Shown: positions 55,275 to 64,000, counted from the first letter of the stretch. The stretch is 64,000 bases of DNA from an uncultured Alteromonadaceae bacterium (GCA_947494925.1 CANLWS010000013.1:1-64000); one strand, 5' to 3'. Notes: a model not told the origin generated them from the letters alone. Numbers and translations: made by a program.

Positions 55275-55322
55275 TTACAGACCGTCGGTCTGTAATGTAT
55301 ATTGCCGACTGATGGTCGGTAA
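55275..55322. promoter_or_regulatory. Two TetR operators between divergent genes
   Basis: A perfect 21-bp palindrome TTACAGACCG-T-CGGTCTGTAA (55275-55295) and a related 21-bp near-palindrome with arms TTGCCGAC/GTCGGTAA (55302-55322) share about 15 of 21 positions. They lie in the 85-bp gap between the TetR gene and the SnoaL-like gene, a classic double-operator layout. Confidence 0.87.
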
Positions 55323-55340
55323 ACTGGTGAGGAAACGATT

Positions 55341-55700
55341 ATGACACTACCTATAGCACTTGAACAGATGTTAGATGCCTGGAACGAAAATGATTTAAAT
55401 AAGATCAGAGGACATCTTGAAAAATCACTGGCCGCAGATATTGTGTTTGCTGATCCAAATTATTTAGTCACAGGAATTGATGCTTTCGAGAAAATGGTGA
55501 TGGAGTTTCGTCAGAAATTCCCAATGGCAGTGTGCTCTCATTCCAGTGGATATGACTCCCATCATGATCGTTTCCGATATCAATGGTGTGTCAAAATAGA
55601 TGCTGACAATAAGTTGATCGGTTATGACGTGACGACATTAAACTCGGACGGTCTGGTGGAAAGAGTGGATGGCTTTTTCGGTGAACTTCCTGCTAAATGA
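55341..55700 (+). CDS. SnoaL-like/NTF2 fold protein
   Basis: A 119-residue soluble protein with an NTF2-like cone fold (ALEQMLDAWNENDLNKIRGHLEKSLAADIVFADPNYLVTG, RYQWCVKIDADNKLIGYDVTTL, VERVDGFFG). Members bind or isomerise small hydrophobic molecules. It is divergent from and probably controlled by the TetR regulator. The substrate, perhaps the same compound sensed by TetR, is unknown. Confidence 0.87.
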   Translation: MTLPIALEQMLDAWNENDLNKIRGHLEKSLAADIVFADPNYLVTGIDAFEKMVMEFRQKFPMAVCSHSSGYDSHHDRFRYQWCVKIDADNKLIGYDVTTLNSDGLVERVDGFFGELPAK

Positions 55701-55768
55701 TTGGAACTCCTGAGAGGGCATAGAAATTGTCTATGCCCATTCCCGATCTAAAGTCACATGGATGTCGT

Positions 55769-56722
55769 TCAGTCTGAGGTTTTAAAATAAAACCCTTCAA
55801 ACCAGGGCGTCCAGGTTTTGCCTCCGTCAATGGATTCTTCAAAAAACTGACGCACTAAGTCATTTTCAATGGGCGTCCAGGTTCCACGAAAATCTCTTAT
55901 CGGGTTAGTTTGTGTATTCATATAGAATATTTTCCCAACCAACAGCATTGAACCTTTTGTGAGTCCACCTTCTATAGTGATAACGGTGCCGCCGCCGCTA
56001 ACCCAATGCTGCACCCATTTGCCCACTGTTCCATCGTAGTAATTCATACTTGTGCCTATTGAGCCACCAGAACCATTCCAGTTTTCCATCATCAGGCAGT
56101 GATTTTGTTGTTTTTCTATATGATTTTTGCCGAATAAGGGACCCGTTCTTTCTTTGTTGCCATAGACATCCCAATGTCCAAGCCAAAAATCAAATTCAGC
56201 ATGCTTTTTATCATAGGCACAAGGACGGGCGGTACGGTCAACTTTGTGAACCACATCTGAGAATTCCTTGTCCTGTCTGACTTCGTCCCAAAATGCATTT
56301 TCAGTCAGGTTGGATAAAGAAGCGTAACCAGCGTCCGCTGCGCTATTAAGCCGCTGAAACATCAGTTTTTTGTTGCCAGTCAACTTGTGCACTCGCGCAC
56401 GCTGGTAAAGGGTAAGGGATGGCGGGATCTGCGGACTTTTACCAGCTATCTCCAGCGCGTCAAGGGCTCGAATACCTTGTTTTGTTTCAATTAGGGCAAT
56501 GGCCAGGCGGTACCAGGCAGCATAGTTTTGTGGGACCTGCTCCACTATTTTTTCGTAAGCGTCCGCAGCTTTTTTCCAGTCTTGTTGCTGATAAAAACTA
56601 GCCGCTTCTTGTTGCAATGCCTGGTTATCCTGATCGCTGTTGCTCTGTGCATGCAGATTTAGTGCGAAGAAACTACAGAAAATGAAAACATTGAGACGAC
56701 AAAAAGAAGCGCGTAAAAACAT
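55769..56722 (-). CDS. TPR-like exported protein with C-terminal DUF1579-like domain
   Basis: A 317-residue exported protein. A signal peptide (about 1-25) is followed by two or three TPR-like helices (about 35-145) and a C-terminal beta domain (about 165-317). The latter has FWLGHWDVYGNKERTGP and WTPWFEGFYFKTSD, resembling DUF1579-type lipocalin-like domains. Function unknown. Monocistronic on the minus strand. Confidence 0.72.
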   Translation of the reverse strand: MFLRASFCRLNVFIFCSFFALNLHAQSNSDQDNQALQQEAASFYQQQDWKKAADAYEKIVEQVPQNYAAWYRLAIALIETKQGIRALDALEIAGKSPQIPPSLTLYQRARVHKLTGNKKLMFQRLNSAADAGYASLSNLTENAFWDEVRQDKEFSDVVHKVDRTARPCAYDKKHAEFDFWLGHWDVYGNKERTGPLFGKNHIEKQQNHCLMMENWNGSGGSIGTSMNYYDGTVGKWVQHWVSGGGTVITIEGGLTKGSMLLVGKIFYMNTQTNPIRDFRGTWTPIENDLVRQFFEESIDGGKTWTPWFEGFYFKTSD

Positions 56723-56807
56723 AATGAATGACCTTTTTATTTTTCCTCAGCTTAGCAAGACAAAAAGAGCAAGGGTTATCAAAATATTGCGAATTTTAGT
56801 GGCGTTT

Positions 56808-57650
56808 TCAGCTAGATTGGTATTGACTGGGAGGGCTGCCAAAATAGTGTTTAAAGCTGGCACTCAAGTGACTGTGGCTGGCAAATCCATACCGGACAGC
56901 TAGGTCAGCCAAATCACCCTTACCTTGTTGGAGACTGAGCATAACTGCCCTTAGTCGCTGCTGGATACGATATTCACTTAAACCATAACCGCAAATCATT
57001 TTGAAAATTCGCGACAAATGAAAGGGCGAAGATTGTACCTGAGCTGCAAGTTGTGCCAGCGATATGTTTTCTTCCAACTGCTGTAAAATAGCCTGTTTGG
57101 TTTGTTCAACCAATTTCCTGTGATGTTGATGAGTTTTAGTGTTTTCTTGCGAGCGCTTGCTTGGAACTCCTGAACTTATCACCATCTTGAACAAACTGAC
57201 GCACCATTCTTGTAGAGTTAGTCGATCTGTCTCGTGATCAGATCTAAGGTGTTCAAGGATCCGCAGGTGAAGTAAAAATGCGTGTTTTGAACAACCAAGA
57301 TTTTGATAGTTGAACGGCGACTCAGGCGACTGCGTTGGTTCCATCAGGTTATCTATAAGGTCAAAAGAAGGGGCAAACCAATGGCAATAGTCTCCGGCCG
57401 GATCTATCCCGAATCGTCGATAGTATTGTGACTGATTGTAGAAGTTAACTATTGAGGTATCTGCAACAAAAGACTGTTTGCCTTCATGTTGTATCCAGAT
57501 GCTGTTTTTGGGAAAGACAAAAATCGGTGTGGCTACATAACCCTGCTGATTAAAGGCGGAGTTGTCCTGACTCAGCTCAAAGGAGCCAATCGACATCAGA
57601 TCGTCTTGCAGTAACACTTTTTCCATCTTGAAAATGTCGTGCCGTTTCAT
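56808..57650 (-). CDS. AraC-family transcriptional regulator
   Basis: A 280-residue regulator. An N-terminal cupin sensor (about 20-130) with IWIQHEGKQSFVAD precedes a C-terminal AraC domain (about 180-278), with the two helix-turn-helix units ISLAQLAAQVQSSPFHLSRIFKMICG and LADLAVRYGFASHSHLSASFKHYFG. The target is not evident; the nearest gene downstream on the same strand is the TPR/DUF1579-like protein. Confidence 0.92.
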   Translation of the reverse strand: MKRHDIFKMEKVLLQDDLMSIGSFELSQDNSAFNQQGYVATPIFVFPKNSIWIQHEGKQSFVADTSIVNFYNQSQYYRRFGIDPAGDYCHWFAPSFDLIDNLMEPTQSPESPFNYQNLGCSKHAFLLHLRILEHLRSDHETDRLTLQEWCVSLFKMVISSGVPSKRSQENTKTHQHHRKLVEQTKQAILQQLEENISLAQLAAQVQSSPFHLSRIFKMICGYGLSEYRIQQRLRAVMLSLQQGKGDLADLAVRYGFASHSHLSASFKHYFGSPPSQYQSS

Positions 57651-57726
57651 AAATTAGGTCATGTGTAGATTAATCTAGGAATTACCTTCTTGTACAGTCC
57701 ATGATTTGCCGTATGCCCACCGAGTA

Positions 57727-58662
57727 TTAAACAAAGCTATGGATATTATTGTGGGGTGAATTCTGATGTTTGACTCTACTCACCAGAAAATCCACCGCAG
57801 CTTTCACTTTGGGTACCTGATAGCGCTGTTTCTGATACAACAGGTAGACACCCAGAGCCGGATTTTGAGTGACGTAAAGTGGATAATCAAATTGAAGTTT
57901 TATTAACTCTCCTCTGTCAACATAAGGGTTTAGCGCCCATCCTGCCATCATCAGAATTCCTCGATTCTGTAATGCCTTGTCCACCAACCATTTGCCATTA
58001 TTTGAGATGGCCGCTTTTGGCGCAGACACTTCTTGCCATTGGCCATCTATTTCGCAAATCCAGGGCAATGGGCCGTTGGGTGTTCGGAAATACAATCCTT
58101 TGTGTTGGCTAAGCTCTGAAACTCTTGTTGGTATACCCATTTCGTTAAGGTATTGCTGAGAAGCCACTGCGATGAAATGGTTATCCATTAGCTTGATAGC
58201 GACCACCCGTTCATTAGGGGCATACCCCCCTCGAATCGCGATATCCACATCATCGCGACTTAACGCAGACAATTCATCACTCAAACTAATGTCCAGTACG
58301 ATTTCCGGATACATCTCTGAGAATTCATCCATAAGGGGTAACAGGATCCGTTCACCAAAACCCACCATCGAACTAATGTGCAAATGACCCATGGGTGTGG
58401 ACTGATAATTTCGCACCATTTCGTCACTTAGCTCTAGCTGTTCCAGGATCTGTTTGACTTGGCGGTAGTAGTCCTGGCCAATTTCTGTCAATTTTACGAC
58501 CCGAGTCGAGCGCTTTAATAAAGTGGCGCCTAAGCTTTGCTCAAGGTCGGCAATACGTCGGGACAAAGAAGAAGGGGGGACTGAAAATGCTCTGGCTGCC
58601 AGGGTGAAGCTGCCTGTTTCTACTACCTTGCTGAAATATCTTAGCGCACGAACTTGATCCAC
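57727..58662 (-). CDS. LysR-family transcriptional regulator (divergent from oxidoreductase)
   Basis: A 311-residue LysR regulator with an N-terminal winged helix (MDQVRALRYFSKVVETGSFTLAARAFSVPPSSLSRRIADLEQSLG) and a type 2 periplasmic-binding effector domain (about 90-295). It is divergent from an MDR oxidoreductase 150 bp away. Palindrome TTGTCTTTAAGACAA lies in the gap, so the LysR protein probably controls the oxidoreductase. Confidence 0.93.
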   Translation of the reverse strand: MDQVRALRYFSKVVETGSFTLAARAFSVPPSSLSRRIADLEQSLGATLLKRSTRVVKLTEIGQDYYRQVKQILEQLELSDEMVRNYQSTPMGHLHISSMVGFGERILLPLMDEFSEMYPEIVLDISLSDELSALSRDDVDIAIRGGYAPNERVVAIKLMDNHFIAVASQQYLNEMGIPTRVSELSQHKGLYFRTPNGPLPWICEIDGQWQEVSAPKAAISNNGKWLVDKALQNRGILMMAGWALNPYVDRGELIKLQFDYPLYVTQNPALGVYLLYQKQRYQVPKVKAAVDFLVSRVKHQNSPHNNIHSFV

Positions 58663-58685
58663 TAATCACCTGAATTATTTTATTG

Positions 58686-58700
58686 TTGTCTTTAAGACAA
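58686..58700. promoter_or_regulatory. Candidate LysR operator
   Basis: A 15-bp palindrome TTGTCTT-T-AAGACAA, 23 bp upstream of the LysR start and in the divergent gap. It has the T-N11-A form of LysR boxes. Binding is not shown. Confidence 0.55.
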
Positions 58701-58812
58701 TAAAGAATCTGTATTACTACTATATATCTTTTGATTTTGGTAAGTAATACTCTTTTCACACATTTTCTGAGTCGTTAATCAGTTTCATTTACACAACAAC
58801 TGGAGATTTTTC

Positions 58813-59811
58813 ATGAGTACTTATACAGAAGTTTTACTGGCCAAACGCCCTGAGCCGGGACAGATCAAAGCAGAGGTGTTTGACGTTGTGCAAAAAGAAA
58901 TACCGAGCGCAGGTCCAGGTCAGATATTAATCAAACAAACCCACATGTCTATGGATCCAGCAATGATCGGTTGGATGAACCCGGATCCGGAAAGTTACAT
59001 TCCACCGGTGGCTATTGGCGAGGTCATGCGTTCTTCCGGGTTAGCTGAAGTGGTTGAAAGTAACCATCCAGATTTTGCAGTTGGTGATAAAGTTCGAGGT
59101 ATGACCGGGTGGGCAGAATATATACTGACTGATGGCCAGGGCCTCAGCAAAGTGCAGCCTGGACTTGACCCCGAAACACTTCTGAGCGTTTTTGCTTTGC
59201 CAGGATTAACAGCGACTCAAGGTTTGTATGGATTTGGTGAACCGAAAGCAGGTCAGACAATAGTTGTCAGTGGCGCGGCAGGATCTGTAGGGTCGATTGT
59301 TGGCCAGTTAGCAAAAGCTGATGGCTTAAATGTGATCGGTGTTGCTGGTAGCGATGAGAAATGTGATTGGATTAAGAACGAACTTGGTTTTGACGCAGCG
59401 ATTAACTATAAAACTGATGATATTGCGGCGAAACTGGCTGAATACGCTCCGAAAGGTATCGATATCTACTTTGAAAATACAGGCGGGCCTGTTCAGGATT
59501 ACGTTTATGAGAAGATGAATGCTCATGGATTAATTATTGTATGCGGCATGATAGCCGATTATGGTAAGGAAATACCTAGTCCAGGTCCAAACTGGATCCC
59601 TGTGATCAAAAAGCGATTACGAATTCAAGGATTTGCGATGCCAGATCATTTTGGTGACGTACCGAAACTGTTGGAAAAACTGACACCTTACGTGATGCAG
59701 GGAAAAATCAAATATCGCTCACACGTCCTGGAAGGATTGGAGTCGGCTGTGGATGGGATTAACTTGTTCTTCACTGGCGGTAATAAAGGCAAGCTGATCA
59801 TTAAACTGTAA
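58813..59811 (+). CDS. NADP-dependent zinc-free MDR oxidoreductase (CurA/PTGR-like)
   Basis: A 332-residue medium-chain reductase of the leukotriene B4 dehydrogenase/CurA group, lacking zinc ligands. It has AKRPEPGQIKAEVF at the start, MSMDPAMIGWM, the NADP motif VSGAAGSVGSIVGQLAK (about 155-170), ENTGG and CGMIADYG. It reduces alpha,beta-unsaturated carbonyls. Probably under the divergent LysR regulator. Terminator downstream. Confidence 0.92.
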   Translation: MSTYTEVLLAKRPEPGQIKAEVFDVVQKEIPSAGPGQILIKQTHMSMDPAMIGWMNPDPESYIPPVAIGEVMRSSGLAEVVESNHPDFAVGDKVRGMTGWAEYILTDGQGLSKVQPGLDPETLLSVFALPGLTATQGLYGFGEPKAGQTIVVSGAAGSVGSIVGQLAKADGLNVIGVAGSDEKCDWIKNELGFDAAINYKTDDIAAKLAEYAPKGIDIYFENTGGPVQDYVYEKMNAHGLIIVCGMIADYGKEIPSPGPNWIPVIKKRLRIQGFAMPDHFGDVPKLLEKLTPYVMQGKIKYRSHVLEGLESAVDGINLFFTGGNKGKLIIKL

Positions 59812-59826
59812 CTTGTTACTGCAAAT

Positions 59827-59857
59827 AAAAAAAGCTCGCTGTTTAGCGAGCTTTTTT
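59827..59857. terminator. Bidirectional intrinsic terminator
   Basis: A perfect stem AGCTCGCT/AGCGAGCT with loop GTTT between an A-run and a T-run, between the convergent oxidoreductase and small exported protein genes. Confidence 0.9.
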
Positions 59858-59866
59858 AGTGCAATA

Positions 59867-60196
59867 CTATTCTGCGTAGGTGCTGGCCAGCATTTGCTTG
59901 GCCTTTTCACGGCCCAGACAAGAAGATAAAGGTGCGGTCTCAAAATCCTGTTTTTTGACCTGCAGGCTATTTGATTTCCACGTAGTACCTTGTAATTCCA
60001 CCTCAACACGACAATCTACGCTAGCGTCCTTCTCGCTATAGATAATCTTAACTTTGTCAGAACGATTGATGAGGTTTTTGTAAGGGTAGCCCTTCTCCGT
60101 ATACAACATCTCTGTTTCGGCATAAACAAAACCCGACGTAAGTGTTAGACTTAAAATCAAAGAGATTGCGTATAATAGTTTTATAGTAAGTTTCAT
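59867..60196 (-). CDS. Small exported protein, function unknown
   Basis: A 109-residue exported protein with a signal peptide (about 1-26, KLTIKLLYAISLILSLTLTS). The mature part has two cysteines (DCRVEVEL and LSSCLGREK) that may form a disulphide. The start at 60196 is chosen because GGAG lies 6 nt upstream; the frame to 60280 would add 28 residues. No family recognised. Convergent with the oxidoreductase. Confidence 0.72.
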   Translation of the reverse strand: MKLTIKLLYAISLILSLTLTSGFVYAETEMLYTEKGYPYKNLINRSDKVKIIYSEKDASVDCRVEVELQGTTWKSNSLQVKKQDFETAPLSSCLGREKAKQMLASTYAE

Positions 60197-60315
60197 GACG
60201 ACTCCAAAATTTGTTGCTGTTGGTAGAGTTAAAGTAGTCATGAATACAGACCCAGACAAACGATTTAATATTAACCACACTTAAGAAAAACTTAACTAAG
60301 TGTCAAAGGTCACTG

Positions 60316-61227
60316 ATGAAATATCTACCCCCATTAAAATGTTTACAGTTTTTTTGTGTAGCAGGGCAGCTGCAAAGTTTCAAAAAAGCGGCAGAGAAAC
60401 TGAATGTGACCCAAGCTGCAGTGAGTCAACAAATTCGATTGTTAGAAGATCATCTTGGTCTGCAATTGTTTGAGCGCTCGGCAAGACAAACTCGGTTAAC
60501 CGAAGCGGGAAGGCGAATGTTACCTTTCATTGAAAGTGGATTCGAAGAACTGACAAATGGCGTGATGTCGGTGACTGGTGATCCACGTCCTGATGTCTTG
60601 CGCATATCCACATTACATTCTTTTACTTCCTTATGGTTAATCCCTCGCTTACAGGAATTCCAATCCAAATATCCCGACATTATGGTGCAACTTGCCCCCA
60701 TCAATGAACTGGTGGATTTTAAGCAATCTGATATCGATTTGGCCATTCGTATGGGCAGAGGAGGGTATTCAGGTTTGCAGGAAAAAAAACTGCTAAACGA
60801 GTATTTGTCCCTGGTGGCCAGCCCATCTCTGCTTAAAGGGATTGATGTGAAAGATCCCAAACAGGTGTTTAGGCTACCCTGGATTGACGATACAAGCCGT
60901 GGAATTCAGGAAGTGTTACTGGCCTGTTGCAAACAGTTTGAAATTGATCGCAAAACACTAGTACCAGTGATGGAGTCGAATAATGCGGTGCCACTTATTG
61001 AAAGCGCTGTGGCCGGGCGTGGTTTCATGCTGGCGAACAGCAGCTTGGTGGCCGATCATCTGAGAACCGGACGTTTGGTGAATTTACTTAATTATAAATC
61101 CAAAAGTCCCTATTCTTTGTTTTTGGTTGCCCCGGAGTCACACTTTAAGTGGCATAAAGTTCAGATGTTTGAACAGTGGTTTGTACCCAAAGTAAAAGCC
61201 TCATTTGCCGACTTGGACAATTGGTAA
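60316..61227 (+). CDS. LysR-family regulator, GcvA-like
   Basis: A 303-residue LysR regulator with the GcvA-type N-terminus (LKCLQFFCVAGQLQSFKKAAEKLNVTQAAVSQQIRLLEDHLGLQLFERSARQTRLT) and an effector domain (about 92-295). It may control the neighbouring enoyl reductase-like gene or DUF2855 gene; no clear palindrome was seen. An inverted repeat ends it. Confidence 0.93.
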   Translation: MKYLPPLKCLQFFCVAGQLQSFKKAAEKLNVTQAAVSQQIRLLEDHLGLQLFERSARQTRLTEAGRRMLPFIESGFEELTNGVMSVTGDPRPDVLRISTLHSFTSLWLIPRLQEFQSKYPDIMVQLAPINELVDFKQSDIDLAIRMGRGGYSGLQEKKLLNEYLSLVASPSLLKGIDVKDPKQVFRLPWIDDTSRGIQEVLLACCKQFEIDRKTLVPVMESNNAVPLIESAVAGRGFMLANSSLVADHLRTGRLVNLLNYKSKSPYSLFLVAPESHFKWHKVQMFEQWFVPKVKASFADLDNW

Positions 61228-61231
61228 TATT

Positions 61232-61266
61232 GGCAACTGACAGGTAGTCACAACTTGTCAGTTGCC
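61232..61266. terminator. Inverted repeat between convergent genes
   Basis: A perfect 11-bp stem GGCAACTGACA/TGTCAGTTGCC with a 13-nt loop, between the LysR gene and the convergent reductase gene. No T-run, so termination is uncertain. Confidence 0.5.
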
Positions 61267-61274
61267 TGAGATTA

Positions 61275-62498
61275 TTACTCCAGGTTGAATGTCAGTCCGG
61301 CGTGGGCCTCCAGACGTTTAATCAATGTTTCGCCAAACACACTGGCAGGAGTCCAGAAGCCACCAGGTTTTTCTTCCTTAGGGATATCTTTTGCCAGACA
61401 AACGGCGGCTTGAGCCAGCATTTTTGCAGTGGAGCCGTAACCAGGATCACGATCACCCGTTACTTTTGCGTGCAGTTCACGGCCATCCGAGGTTTTGCCC
61501 ACAAAGCGCAAATCAAAATGTCCTTCAAGCTGTTCTTTTTCTGATGGGCCTTCACCAGGTTTAGGTAAGATCAGTTTTTCCATAAACCATCTCGTTGGTG
61601 GTAAAGCTGCAGCAACCATGAAACCGCCTAATCCCAGAGAAAGCAGGGTGGCGTTAATGCCACCGCGGGTTTCTTTACCTGTCATCATTGCTTCATCATA
61701 TAAAAAGCTTTCGCCGTACTGGCTGTTCAATAGAGCATTGCTTCTGTGCACAATTCTGGTATTGATTGCTGCCATCACAAAAGGGGCAATCCAGGCCCGC
61801 ATGTCTTCGTCGTAAGAGGCTGATTTCAAATTTATCTGCCGAGCTTTAAAAGGGTGATCGTCGGGACACAGCGCATAAGGGTTAGCAAGCATTTTGCGTA
61901 ACGAAGGATCCGATGTGGCTTCCTTGATGAGATTTAGCATACTGGCTATGGTGCCACCTGAAGCACTGCCTTTCATTGCTTTAACGCGCATTTTTACTTT
62001 TTCGCAGGATTGGCCAAATTTTTCAGTCGCTTGTTGTTGCAGGAAGTACAATCCCAGATCTGAGGGAATTGAATCAAAGCCGCAGCTATGCACAATGCGA
62101 GCACCGGATATCTTCGCAACTGGCTCATAACGTCTGAGCATTTTAGCAATCCATTGGGGTTCGCCTGTCAAATCGCAATAATCGGTTCCCTGTGAAGCGC
62201 AAGCTTTCACCACAGGTTCGCCATACAGTGCATAGGGTCCAACTGTTGACACCACTACTTTAGTCGCACCGCACATTGCATTGATACTGTCATCATTATC
62301 AGCATCTGCAACTACTATGGGTAAGTCTTTTGCCCCAGGCCCTAACGACGCCTTGAGGGTGGATAGTTTTGACTCCGAGCGGCCTGCTAACGCCCATTTT
62401 AAATCACTGTCAAGGGGATAAGTTTCGAGCATGTAACGGCTCATTATCTGACCGACAAAACTTGTCGCGCCGAATAATATAATATCGAATTGTTGCAT
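61275..62498 (-). CDS. Saccharopine dehydrogenase-like/trans-acting enoyl reductase family protein
   Basis: A 407-residue NAD(P)-dependent oxidoreductase. An N-terminal Rossmann fold (IILFGATSFVGQIMSRYML) is followed by SGARIVHSCGFDSIPSDLGLYFLQQQ and an AMKGSASGGTIASML loop, as in saccharopine dehydrogenase-like and mycobacterial trans-acting enoyl reductases. A reductase of lipids or beta-ketoacyl-type substrates is likely, not lysine metabolism. It is divergent from the DUF2855 gene. Confidence 0.85.
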   Translation of the reverse strand: MQQFDIILFGATSFVGQIMSRYMLETYPLDSDLKWALAGRSESKLSTLKASLGPGAKDLPIVVADADNDDSINAMCGATKVVVSTVGPYALYGEPVVKACASQGTDYCDLTGEPQWIAKMLRRYEPVAKISGARIVHSCGFDSIPSDLGLYFLQQQATEKFGQSCEKVKMRVKAMKGSASGGTIASMLNLIKEATSDPSLRKMLANPYALCPDDHPFKARQINLKSASYDEDMRAWIAPFVMAAINTRIVHRSNALLNSQYGESFLYDEAMMTGKETRGGINATLLSLGLGGFMVAAALPPTRWFMEKLILPKPGEGPSEKEQLEGHFDLRFVGKTSDGRELHAKVTGDRDPGYGSTAKMLAQAAVCLAKDIPKEEKPGGFWTPASVFGETLIKRLEAHAGLTFNLE

Positions 62499-62715
62499 TA
62501 ATCAGTCCTCGTTATGCCACGGCATTCAAATATATGATGCTCTGGACAATAGGAAATTGTTGTTAAAATTCTATAATAAGTGACCTTTAATGCAGGCCGA
62601 AAATGCGTATTTCTGGTGTACTTTTGCTTCTCTCATCGCAGGAAAATGTTTCAAGCGACTGGTAATTAAACCAAAATTACGTTTAAGCCTAAACCATTTG
62701 GCAACAGGAAAATAC

Positions 62716-63816
62716 ATGTCTACTACTACAATTTCAGAAATTTGGATCGATAAAAATGATTTGTCGAGTACAAAATTATCCAGAGTTGACGTCGACTTAA
62801 ATAGGATGGCTGACAACCAGGTAATGTTGGAAGTTGAGTCATTTGGGTTTTCAGCCAATAACATTACCTATGCCGTATTTGGCGATAAAATGGGTTACTG
62901 GGGATTTTTTCCTGCTGCTGAAGGTTGGGGGAAAGTGCCCATTTGGGGGTTTGCAAAAGTCACTCACTCCCGGCATCCGGATATTCAGGTGGGTGAAAAA
63001 GTGTTTGGTTATTTACCTATGGCATCCCATCTGCTGATTACTGCAGGGAAAGTCACACAGCAAGGCTTCTTTGATGTGGATGAGCGCCGTAAAAGCATTT
63101 CACCTGTGTATGATAGTTACGTGCGCTGTGCCACAGATCCCGGATATCATGCTGACAAAGAAGATTGGCAATTAAATTATCGTCCGTTGTTTATGACGTC
63201 CTTTGTACTGGACGACTATGTGGGTGACAATCTTTCCAGCGATACCAAGACCGTCATTTTAACCAGTGCATCGAGCAAAACAGCTTACGGTGCTGGATTT
63301 TTGCTGAAACATCTTAAGCAAGAACGCGGTGCGAACTACAAGGTAGTTGGAATGACCTCTGCTGCTAACGTGGAGTTTACTGAAAAGTCAGCCTGTTATG
63401 ATCAGGTGGTCAGTTACGATAGTTTGGAACAGCTCGACCTGAATGGTGAAGTTTGGGTGTTGGATTTCGCAGGTAACAAGGAATTATTACTGAATATCCA
63501 GAAAAGCAATCCTGAGCAACCTGCCAAATTAGTATTCATTGGCGCGACGGATGTGGAAGCGCAAACGGATAAACCTGAAGGCAACCTTGACGGAGAATTA
63601 TTTTTTGCACCGTCCCAAGTTAAGAAACGCACCCAAGAATGGGGACCACAAGGATTTGGTATGAAATACGCACAGGCATGGCAGGCATTTTCCAAACATA
63701 TTGAAGAGCTGGTCGAAACAAAGGAGTACGAAGGTGCAGAAGCAATCGCCAAATTATACGTAGAAGGATTAAACGGCCACTTCAAAACAGATGAAATGAT
63801 AGTTGCCCGCTTCTGA
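62716..63816 (+). CDS. DUF2855 family protein (MDR-like)
   Basis: A roughly 366-residue protein of the DUF2855 family, which looks like a degenerate medium-chain reductase. It has a GroES-like N-terminal part (VMLEVESFGFSANNITYAVFGDKMGYWGFFPA) and a Rossmann-like part with TSASSKTAYGAGFLLKHL near 180-200. The start at 62716 has AGGAA 5 nt upstream; a longer frame from 62590 adds 42 residues. It is divergent from the enoyl reductase-like gene; both may act on lipids. Function unknown. Confidence 0.87.
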   Translation: MSTTTISEIWIDKNDLSSTKLSRVDVDLNRMADNQVMLEVESFGFSANNITYAVFGDKMGYWGFFPAAEGWGKVPIWGFAKVTHSRHPDIQVGEKVFGYLPMASHLLITAGKVTQQGFFDVDERRKSISPVYDSYVRCATDPGYHADKEDWQLNYRPLFMTSFVLDDYVGDNLSSDTKTVILTSASSKTAYGAGFLLKHLKQERGANYKVVGMTSAANVEFTEKSACYDQVVSYDSLEQLDLNGEVWVLDFAGNKELLLNIQKSNPEQPAKLVFIGATDVEAQTDKPEGNLDGELFFAPSQVKKRTQEWGPQGFGMKYAQAWQAFSKHIEELVETKEYEGAEAIAKLYVEGLNGHFKTDEMIVARF

Positions 63817-63828
63817 TTCTTGCAATTG

Positions 63829-63857
63829 AGGGGAGGCAGTGTAAGTTTGCCTCCCCT
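63829..63857 (+). terminator. Hairpin downstream of the DUF2855 gene
   Basis: A perfect 10-bp stem AGGGGAGGCA/TGCCTCCCCT with a 9-nt loop, 13 bp past the stop codon. Only TT follows, so it is a weak terminator by sequence. Confidence 0.6.
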
Positions 63858-63880
63858 TGAAGTCATTATGTTACGCAACA

Positions 63881-63911
63881 GATCCCCGACAAAAGCGTTT
63901 CGGGAATGACG
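63881..63911. repeat. REP-like short palindromic repeat
   Basis: The segment has arms CCCGA/TCGGG around AAAAGCG and ends GGGAATGACG; its reverse complement is the GTCATTCCCGAAA-type palindrome found scattered in many marine gammaproteobacteria. No second copy was seen in this window. Confidence 0.45.
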
Positions 63912-64000
63912 ATAATTTTAAAATTTAGCGTGTTTTTCAAATCTTCATCTAATACCAAACAGCAATGATACCTCATCACTTATCGATGCCTCAGGGACAT

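Overview
The window looks like chromosomal DNA from a marine gammaproteobacterium of the Alteromonadales (Alteromonadaceae-like: Glaciecola, Paraglaciecola, Aliiglaciecola or Alteromonas relatives). This rests on gene content and order: the apt-dnaX-ybaB-recR-htpG-adk block, a complete hisGDCBHAF(IE) operon behind a His-rich leader peptide, a DUF3450/TtpC/ExbB/ExbD/TonB/TPR operon, a GlyGly-CTERM protein, and moderate-to-low G+C. I saw no rRNA, tRNA, CRISPR array or insertion sequence.

Layout. 338-5424 (minus): a six-gene TonB energy-transduction operon. 5595-9039 (plus): a GCS2-type ligase paired with an aspartoacylase-like zinc hydrolase, then a secreted cyclophilin with a rhombosortase-type tail. 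9222-15097 (minus): an RND tripartite efflux operon. 15752-18184 (plus): a copper-peptide (HvfABC/bufferin-type RiPP) locus whose precursor carries 14 EGKCG motifs, followed by a 40-residue membrane protein. 18219-25074 (plus): the conserved apt-to-adk housekeeping block; dnaX keeps an in-frame A AAA AAG slippery site that would make gamma. 25452-25927: a solitary integron gene cassette with its own attC, apparently inserted at a secondary site. 26059-36610: mixed accessory and stress genes (PD40 lipoprotein, serine hydrolase, MAPEG, Hsp20 with a probable ROSE thermometer, signal peptidase, diguanylate cyclase, GntR-ABC operon with a 15-bp-arm operator, YceI/cytochrome b561). 36755-44027 (minus): his operon with attenuator. 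44274-63816: small lipoproteins, membrane proteins and regulators, including a ZntR-like/permease metal-export pair and several regulator-enzyme pairs.

How it fits together. Envelope and metal physiology recur: TonB uptake, RND efflux, the Cu-binding RiPP, the MerR-controlled SO_0444-type permease, YceI/b561 and a haem-binding lipoprotein. Several operons show translational coupling (TAATG, ATGA and TGATG overlaps). Control elements visible directly in the DNA include the his attenuator, a GntR palindrome, paired TetR operators, a 20-bp-spacer MerR promoter, a sigma32-like promoter plus thermosensor, and intrinsic terminators, one of them inside the hvf operon.

Most notable: (i) the lone integron cassette, whose left junction is a perfect GTTAGGC and whose right junction is a diverged GTTAATG, as expected for insertion outside an integron; (ii) the hvf locus with its unusually repetitive precursor; (iii) the dnaX frameshift signal; (iv) the Hsp20 thermosensor. 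Family names come from reading the proteins; no database search was run.
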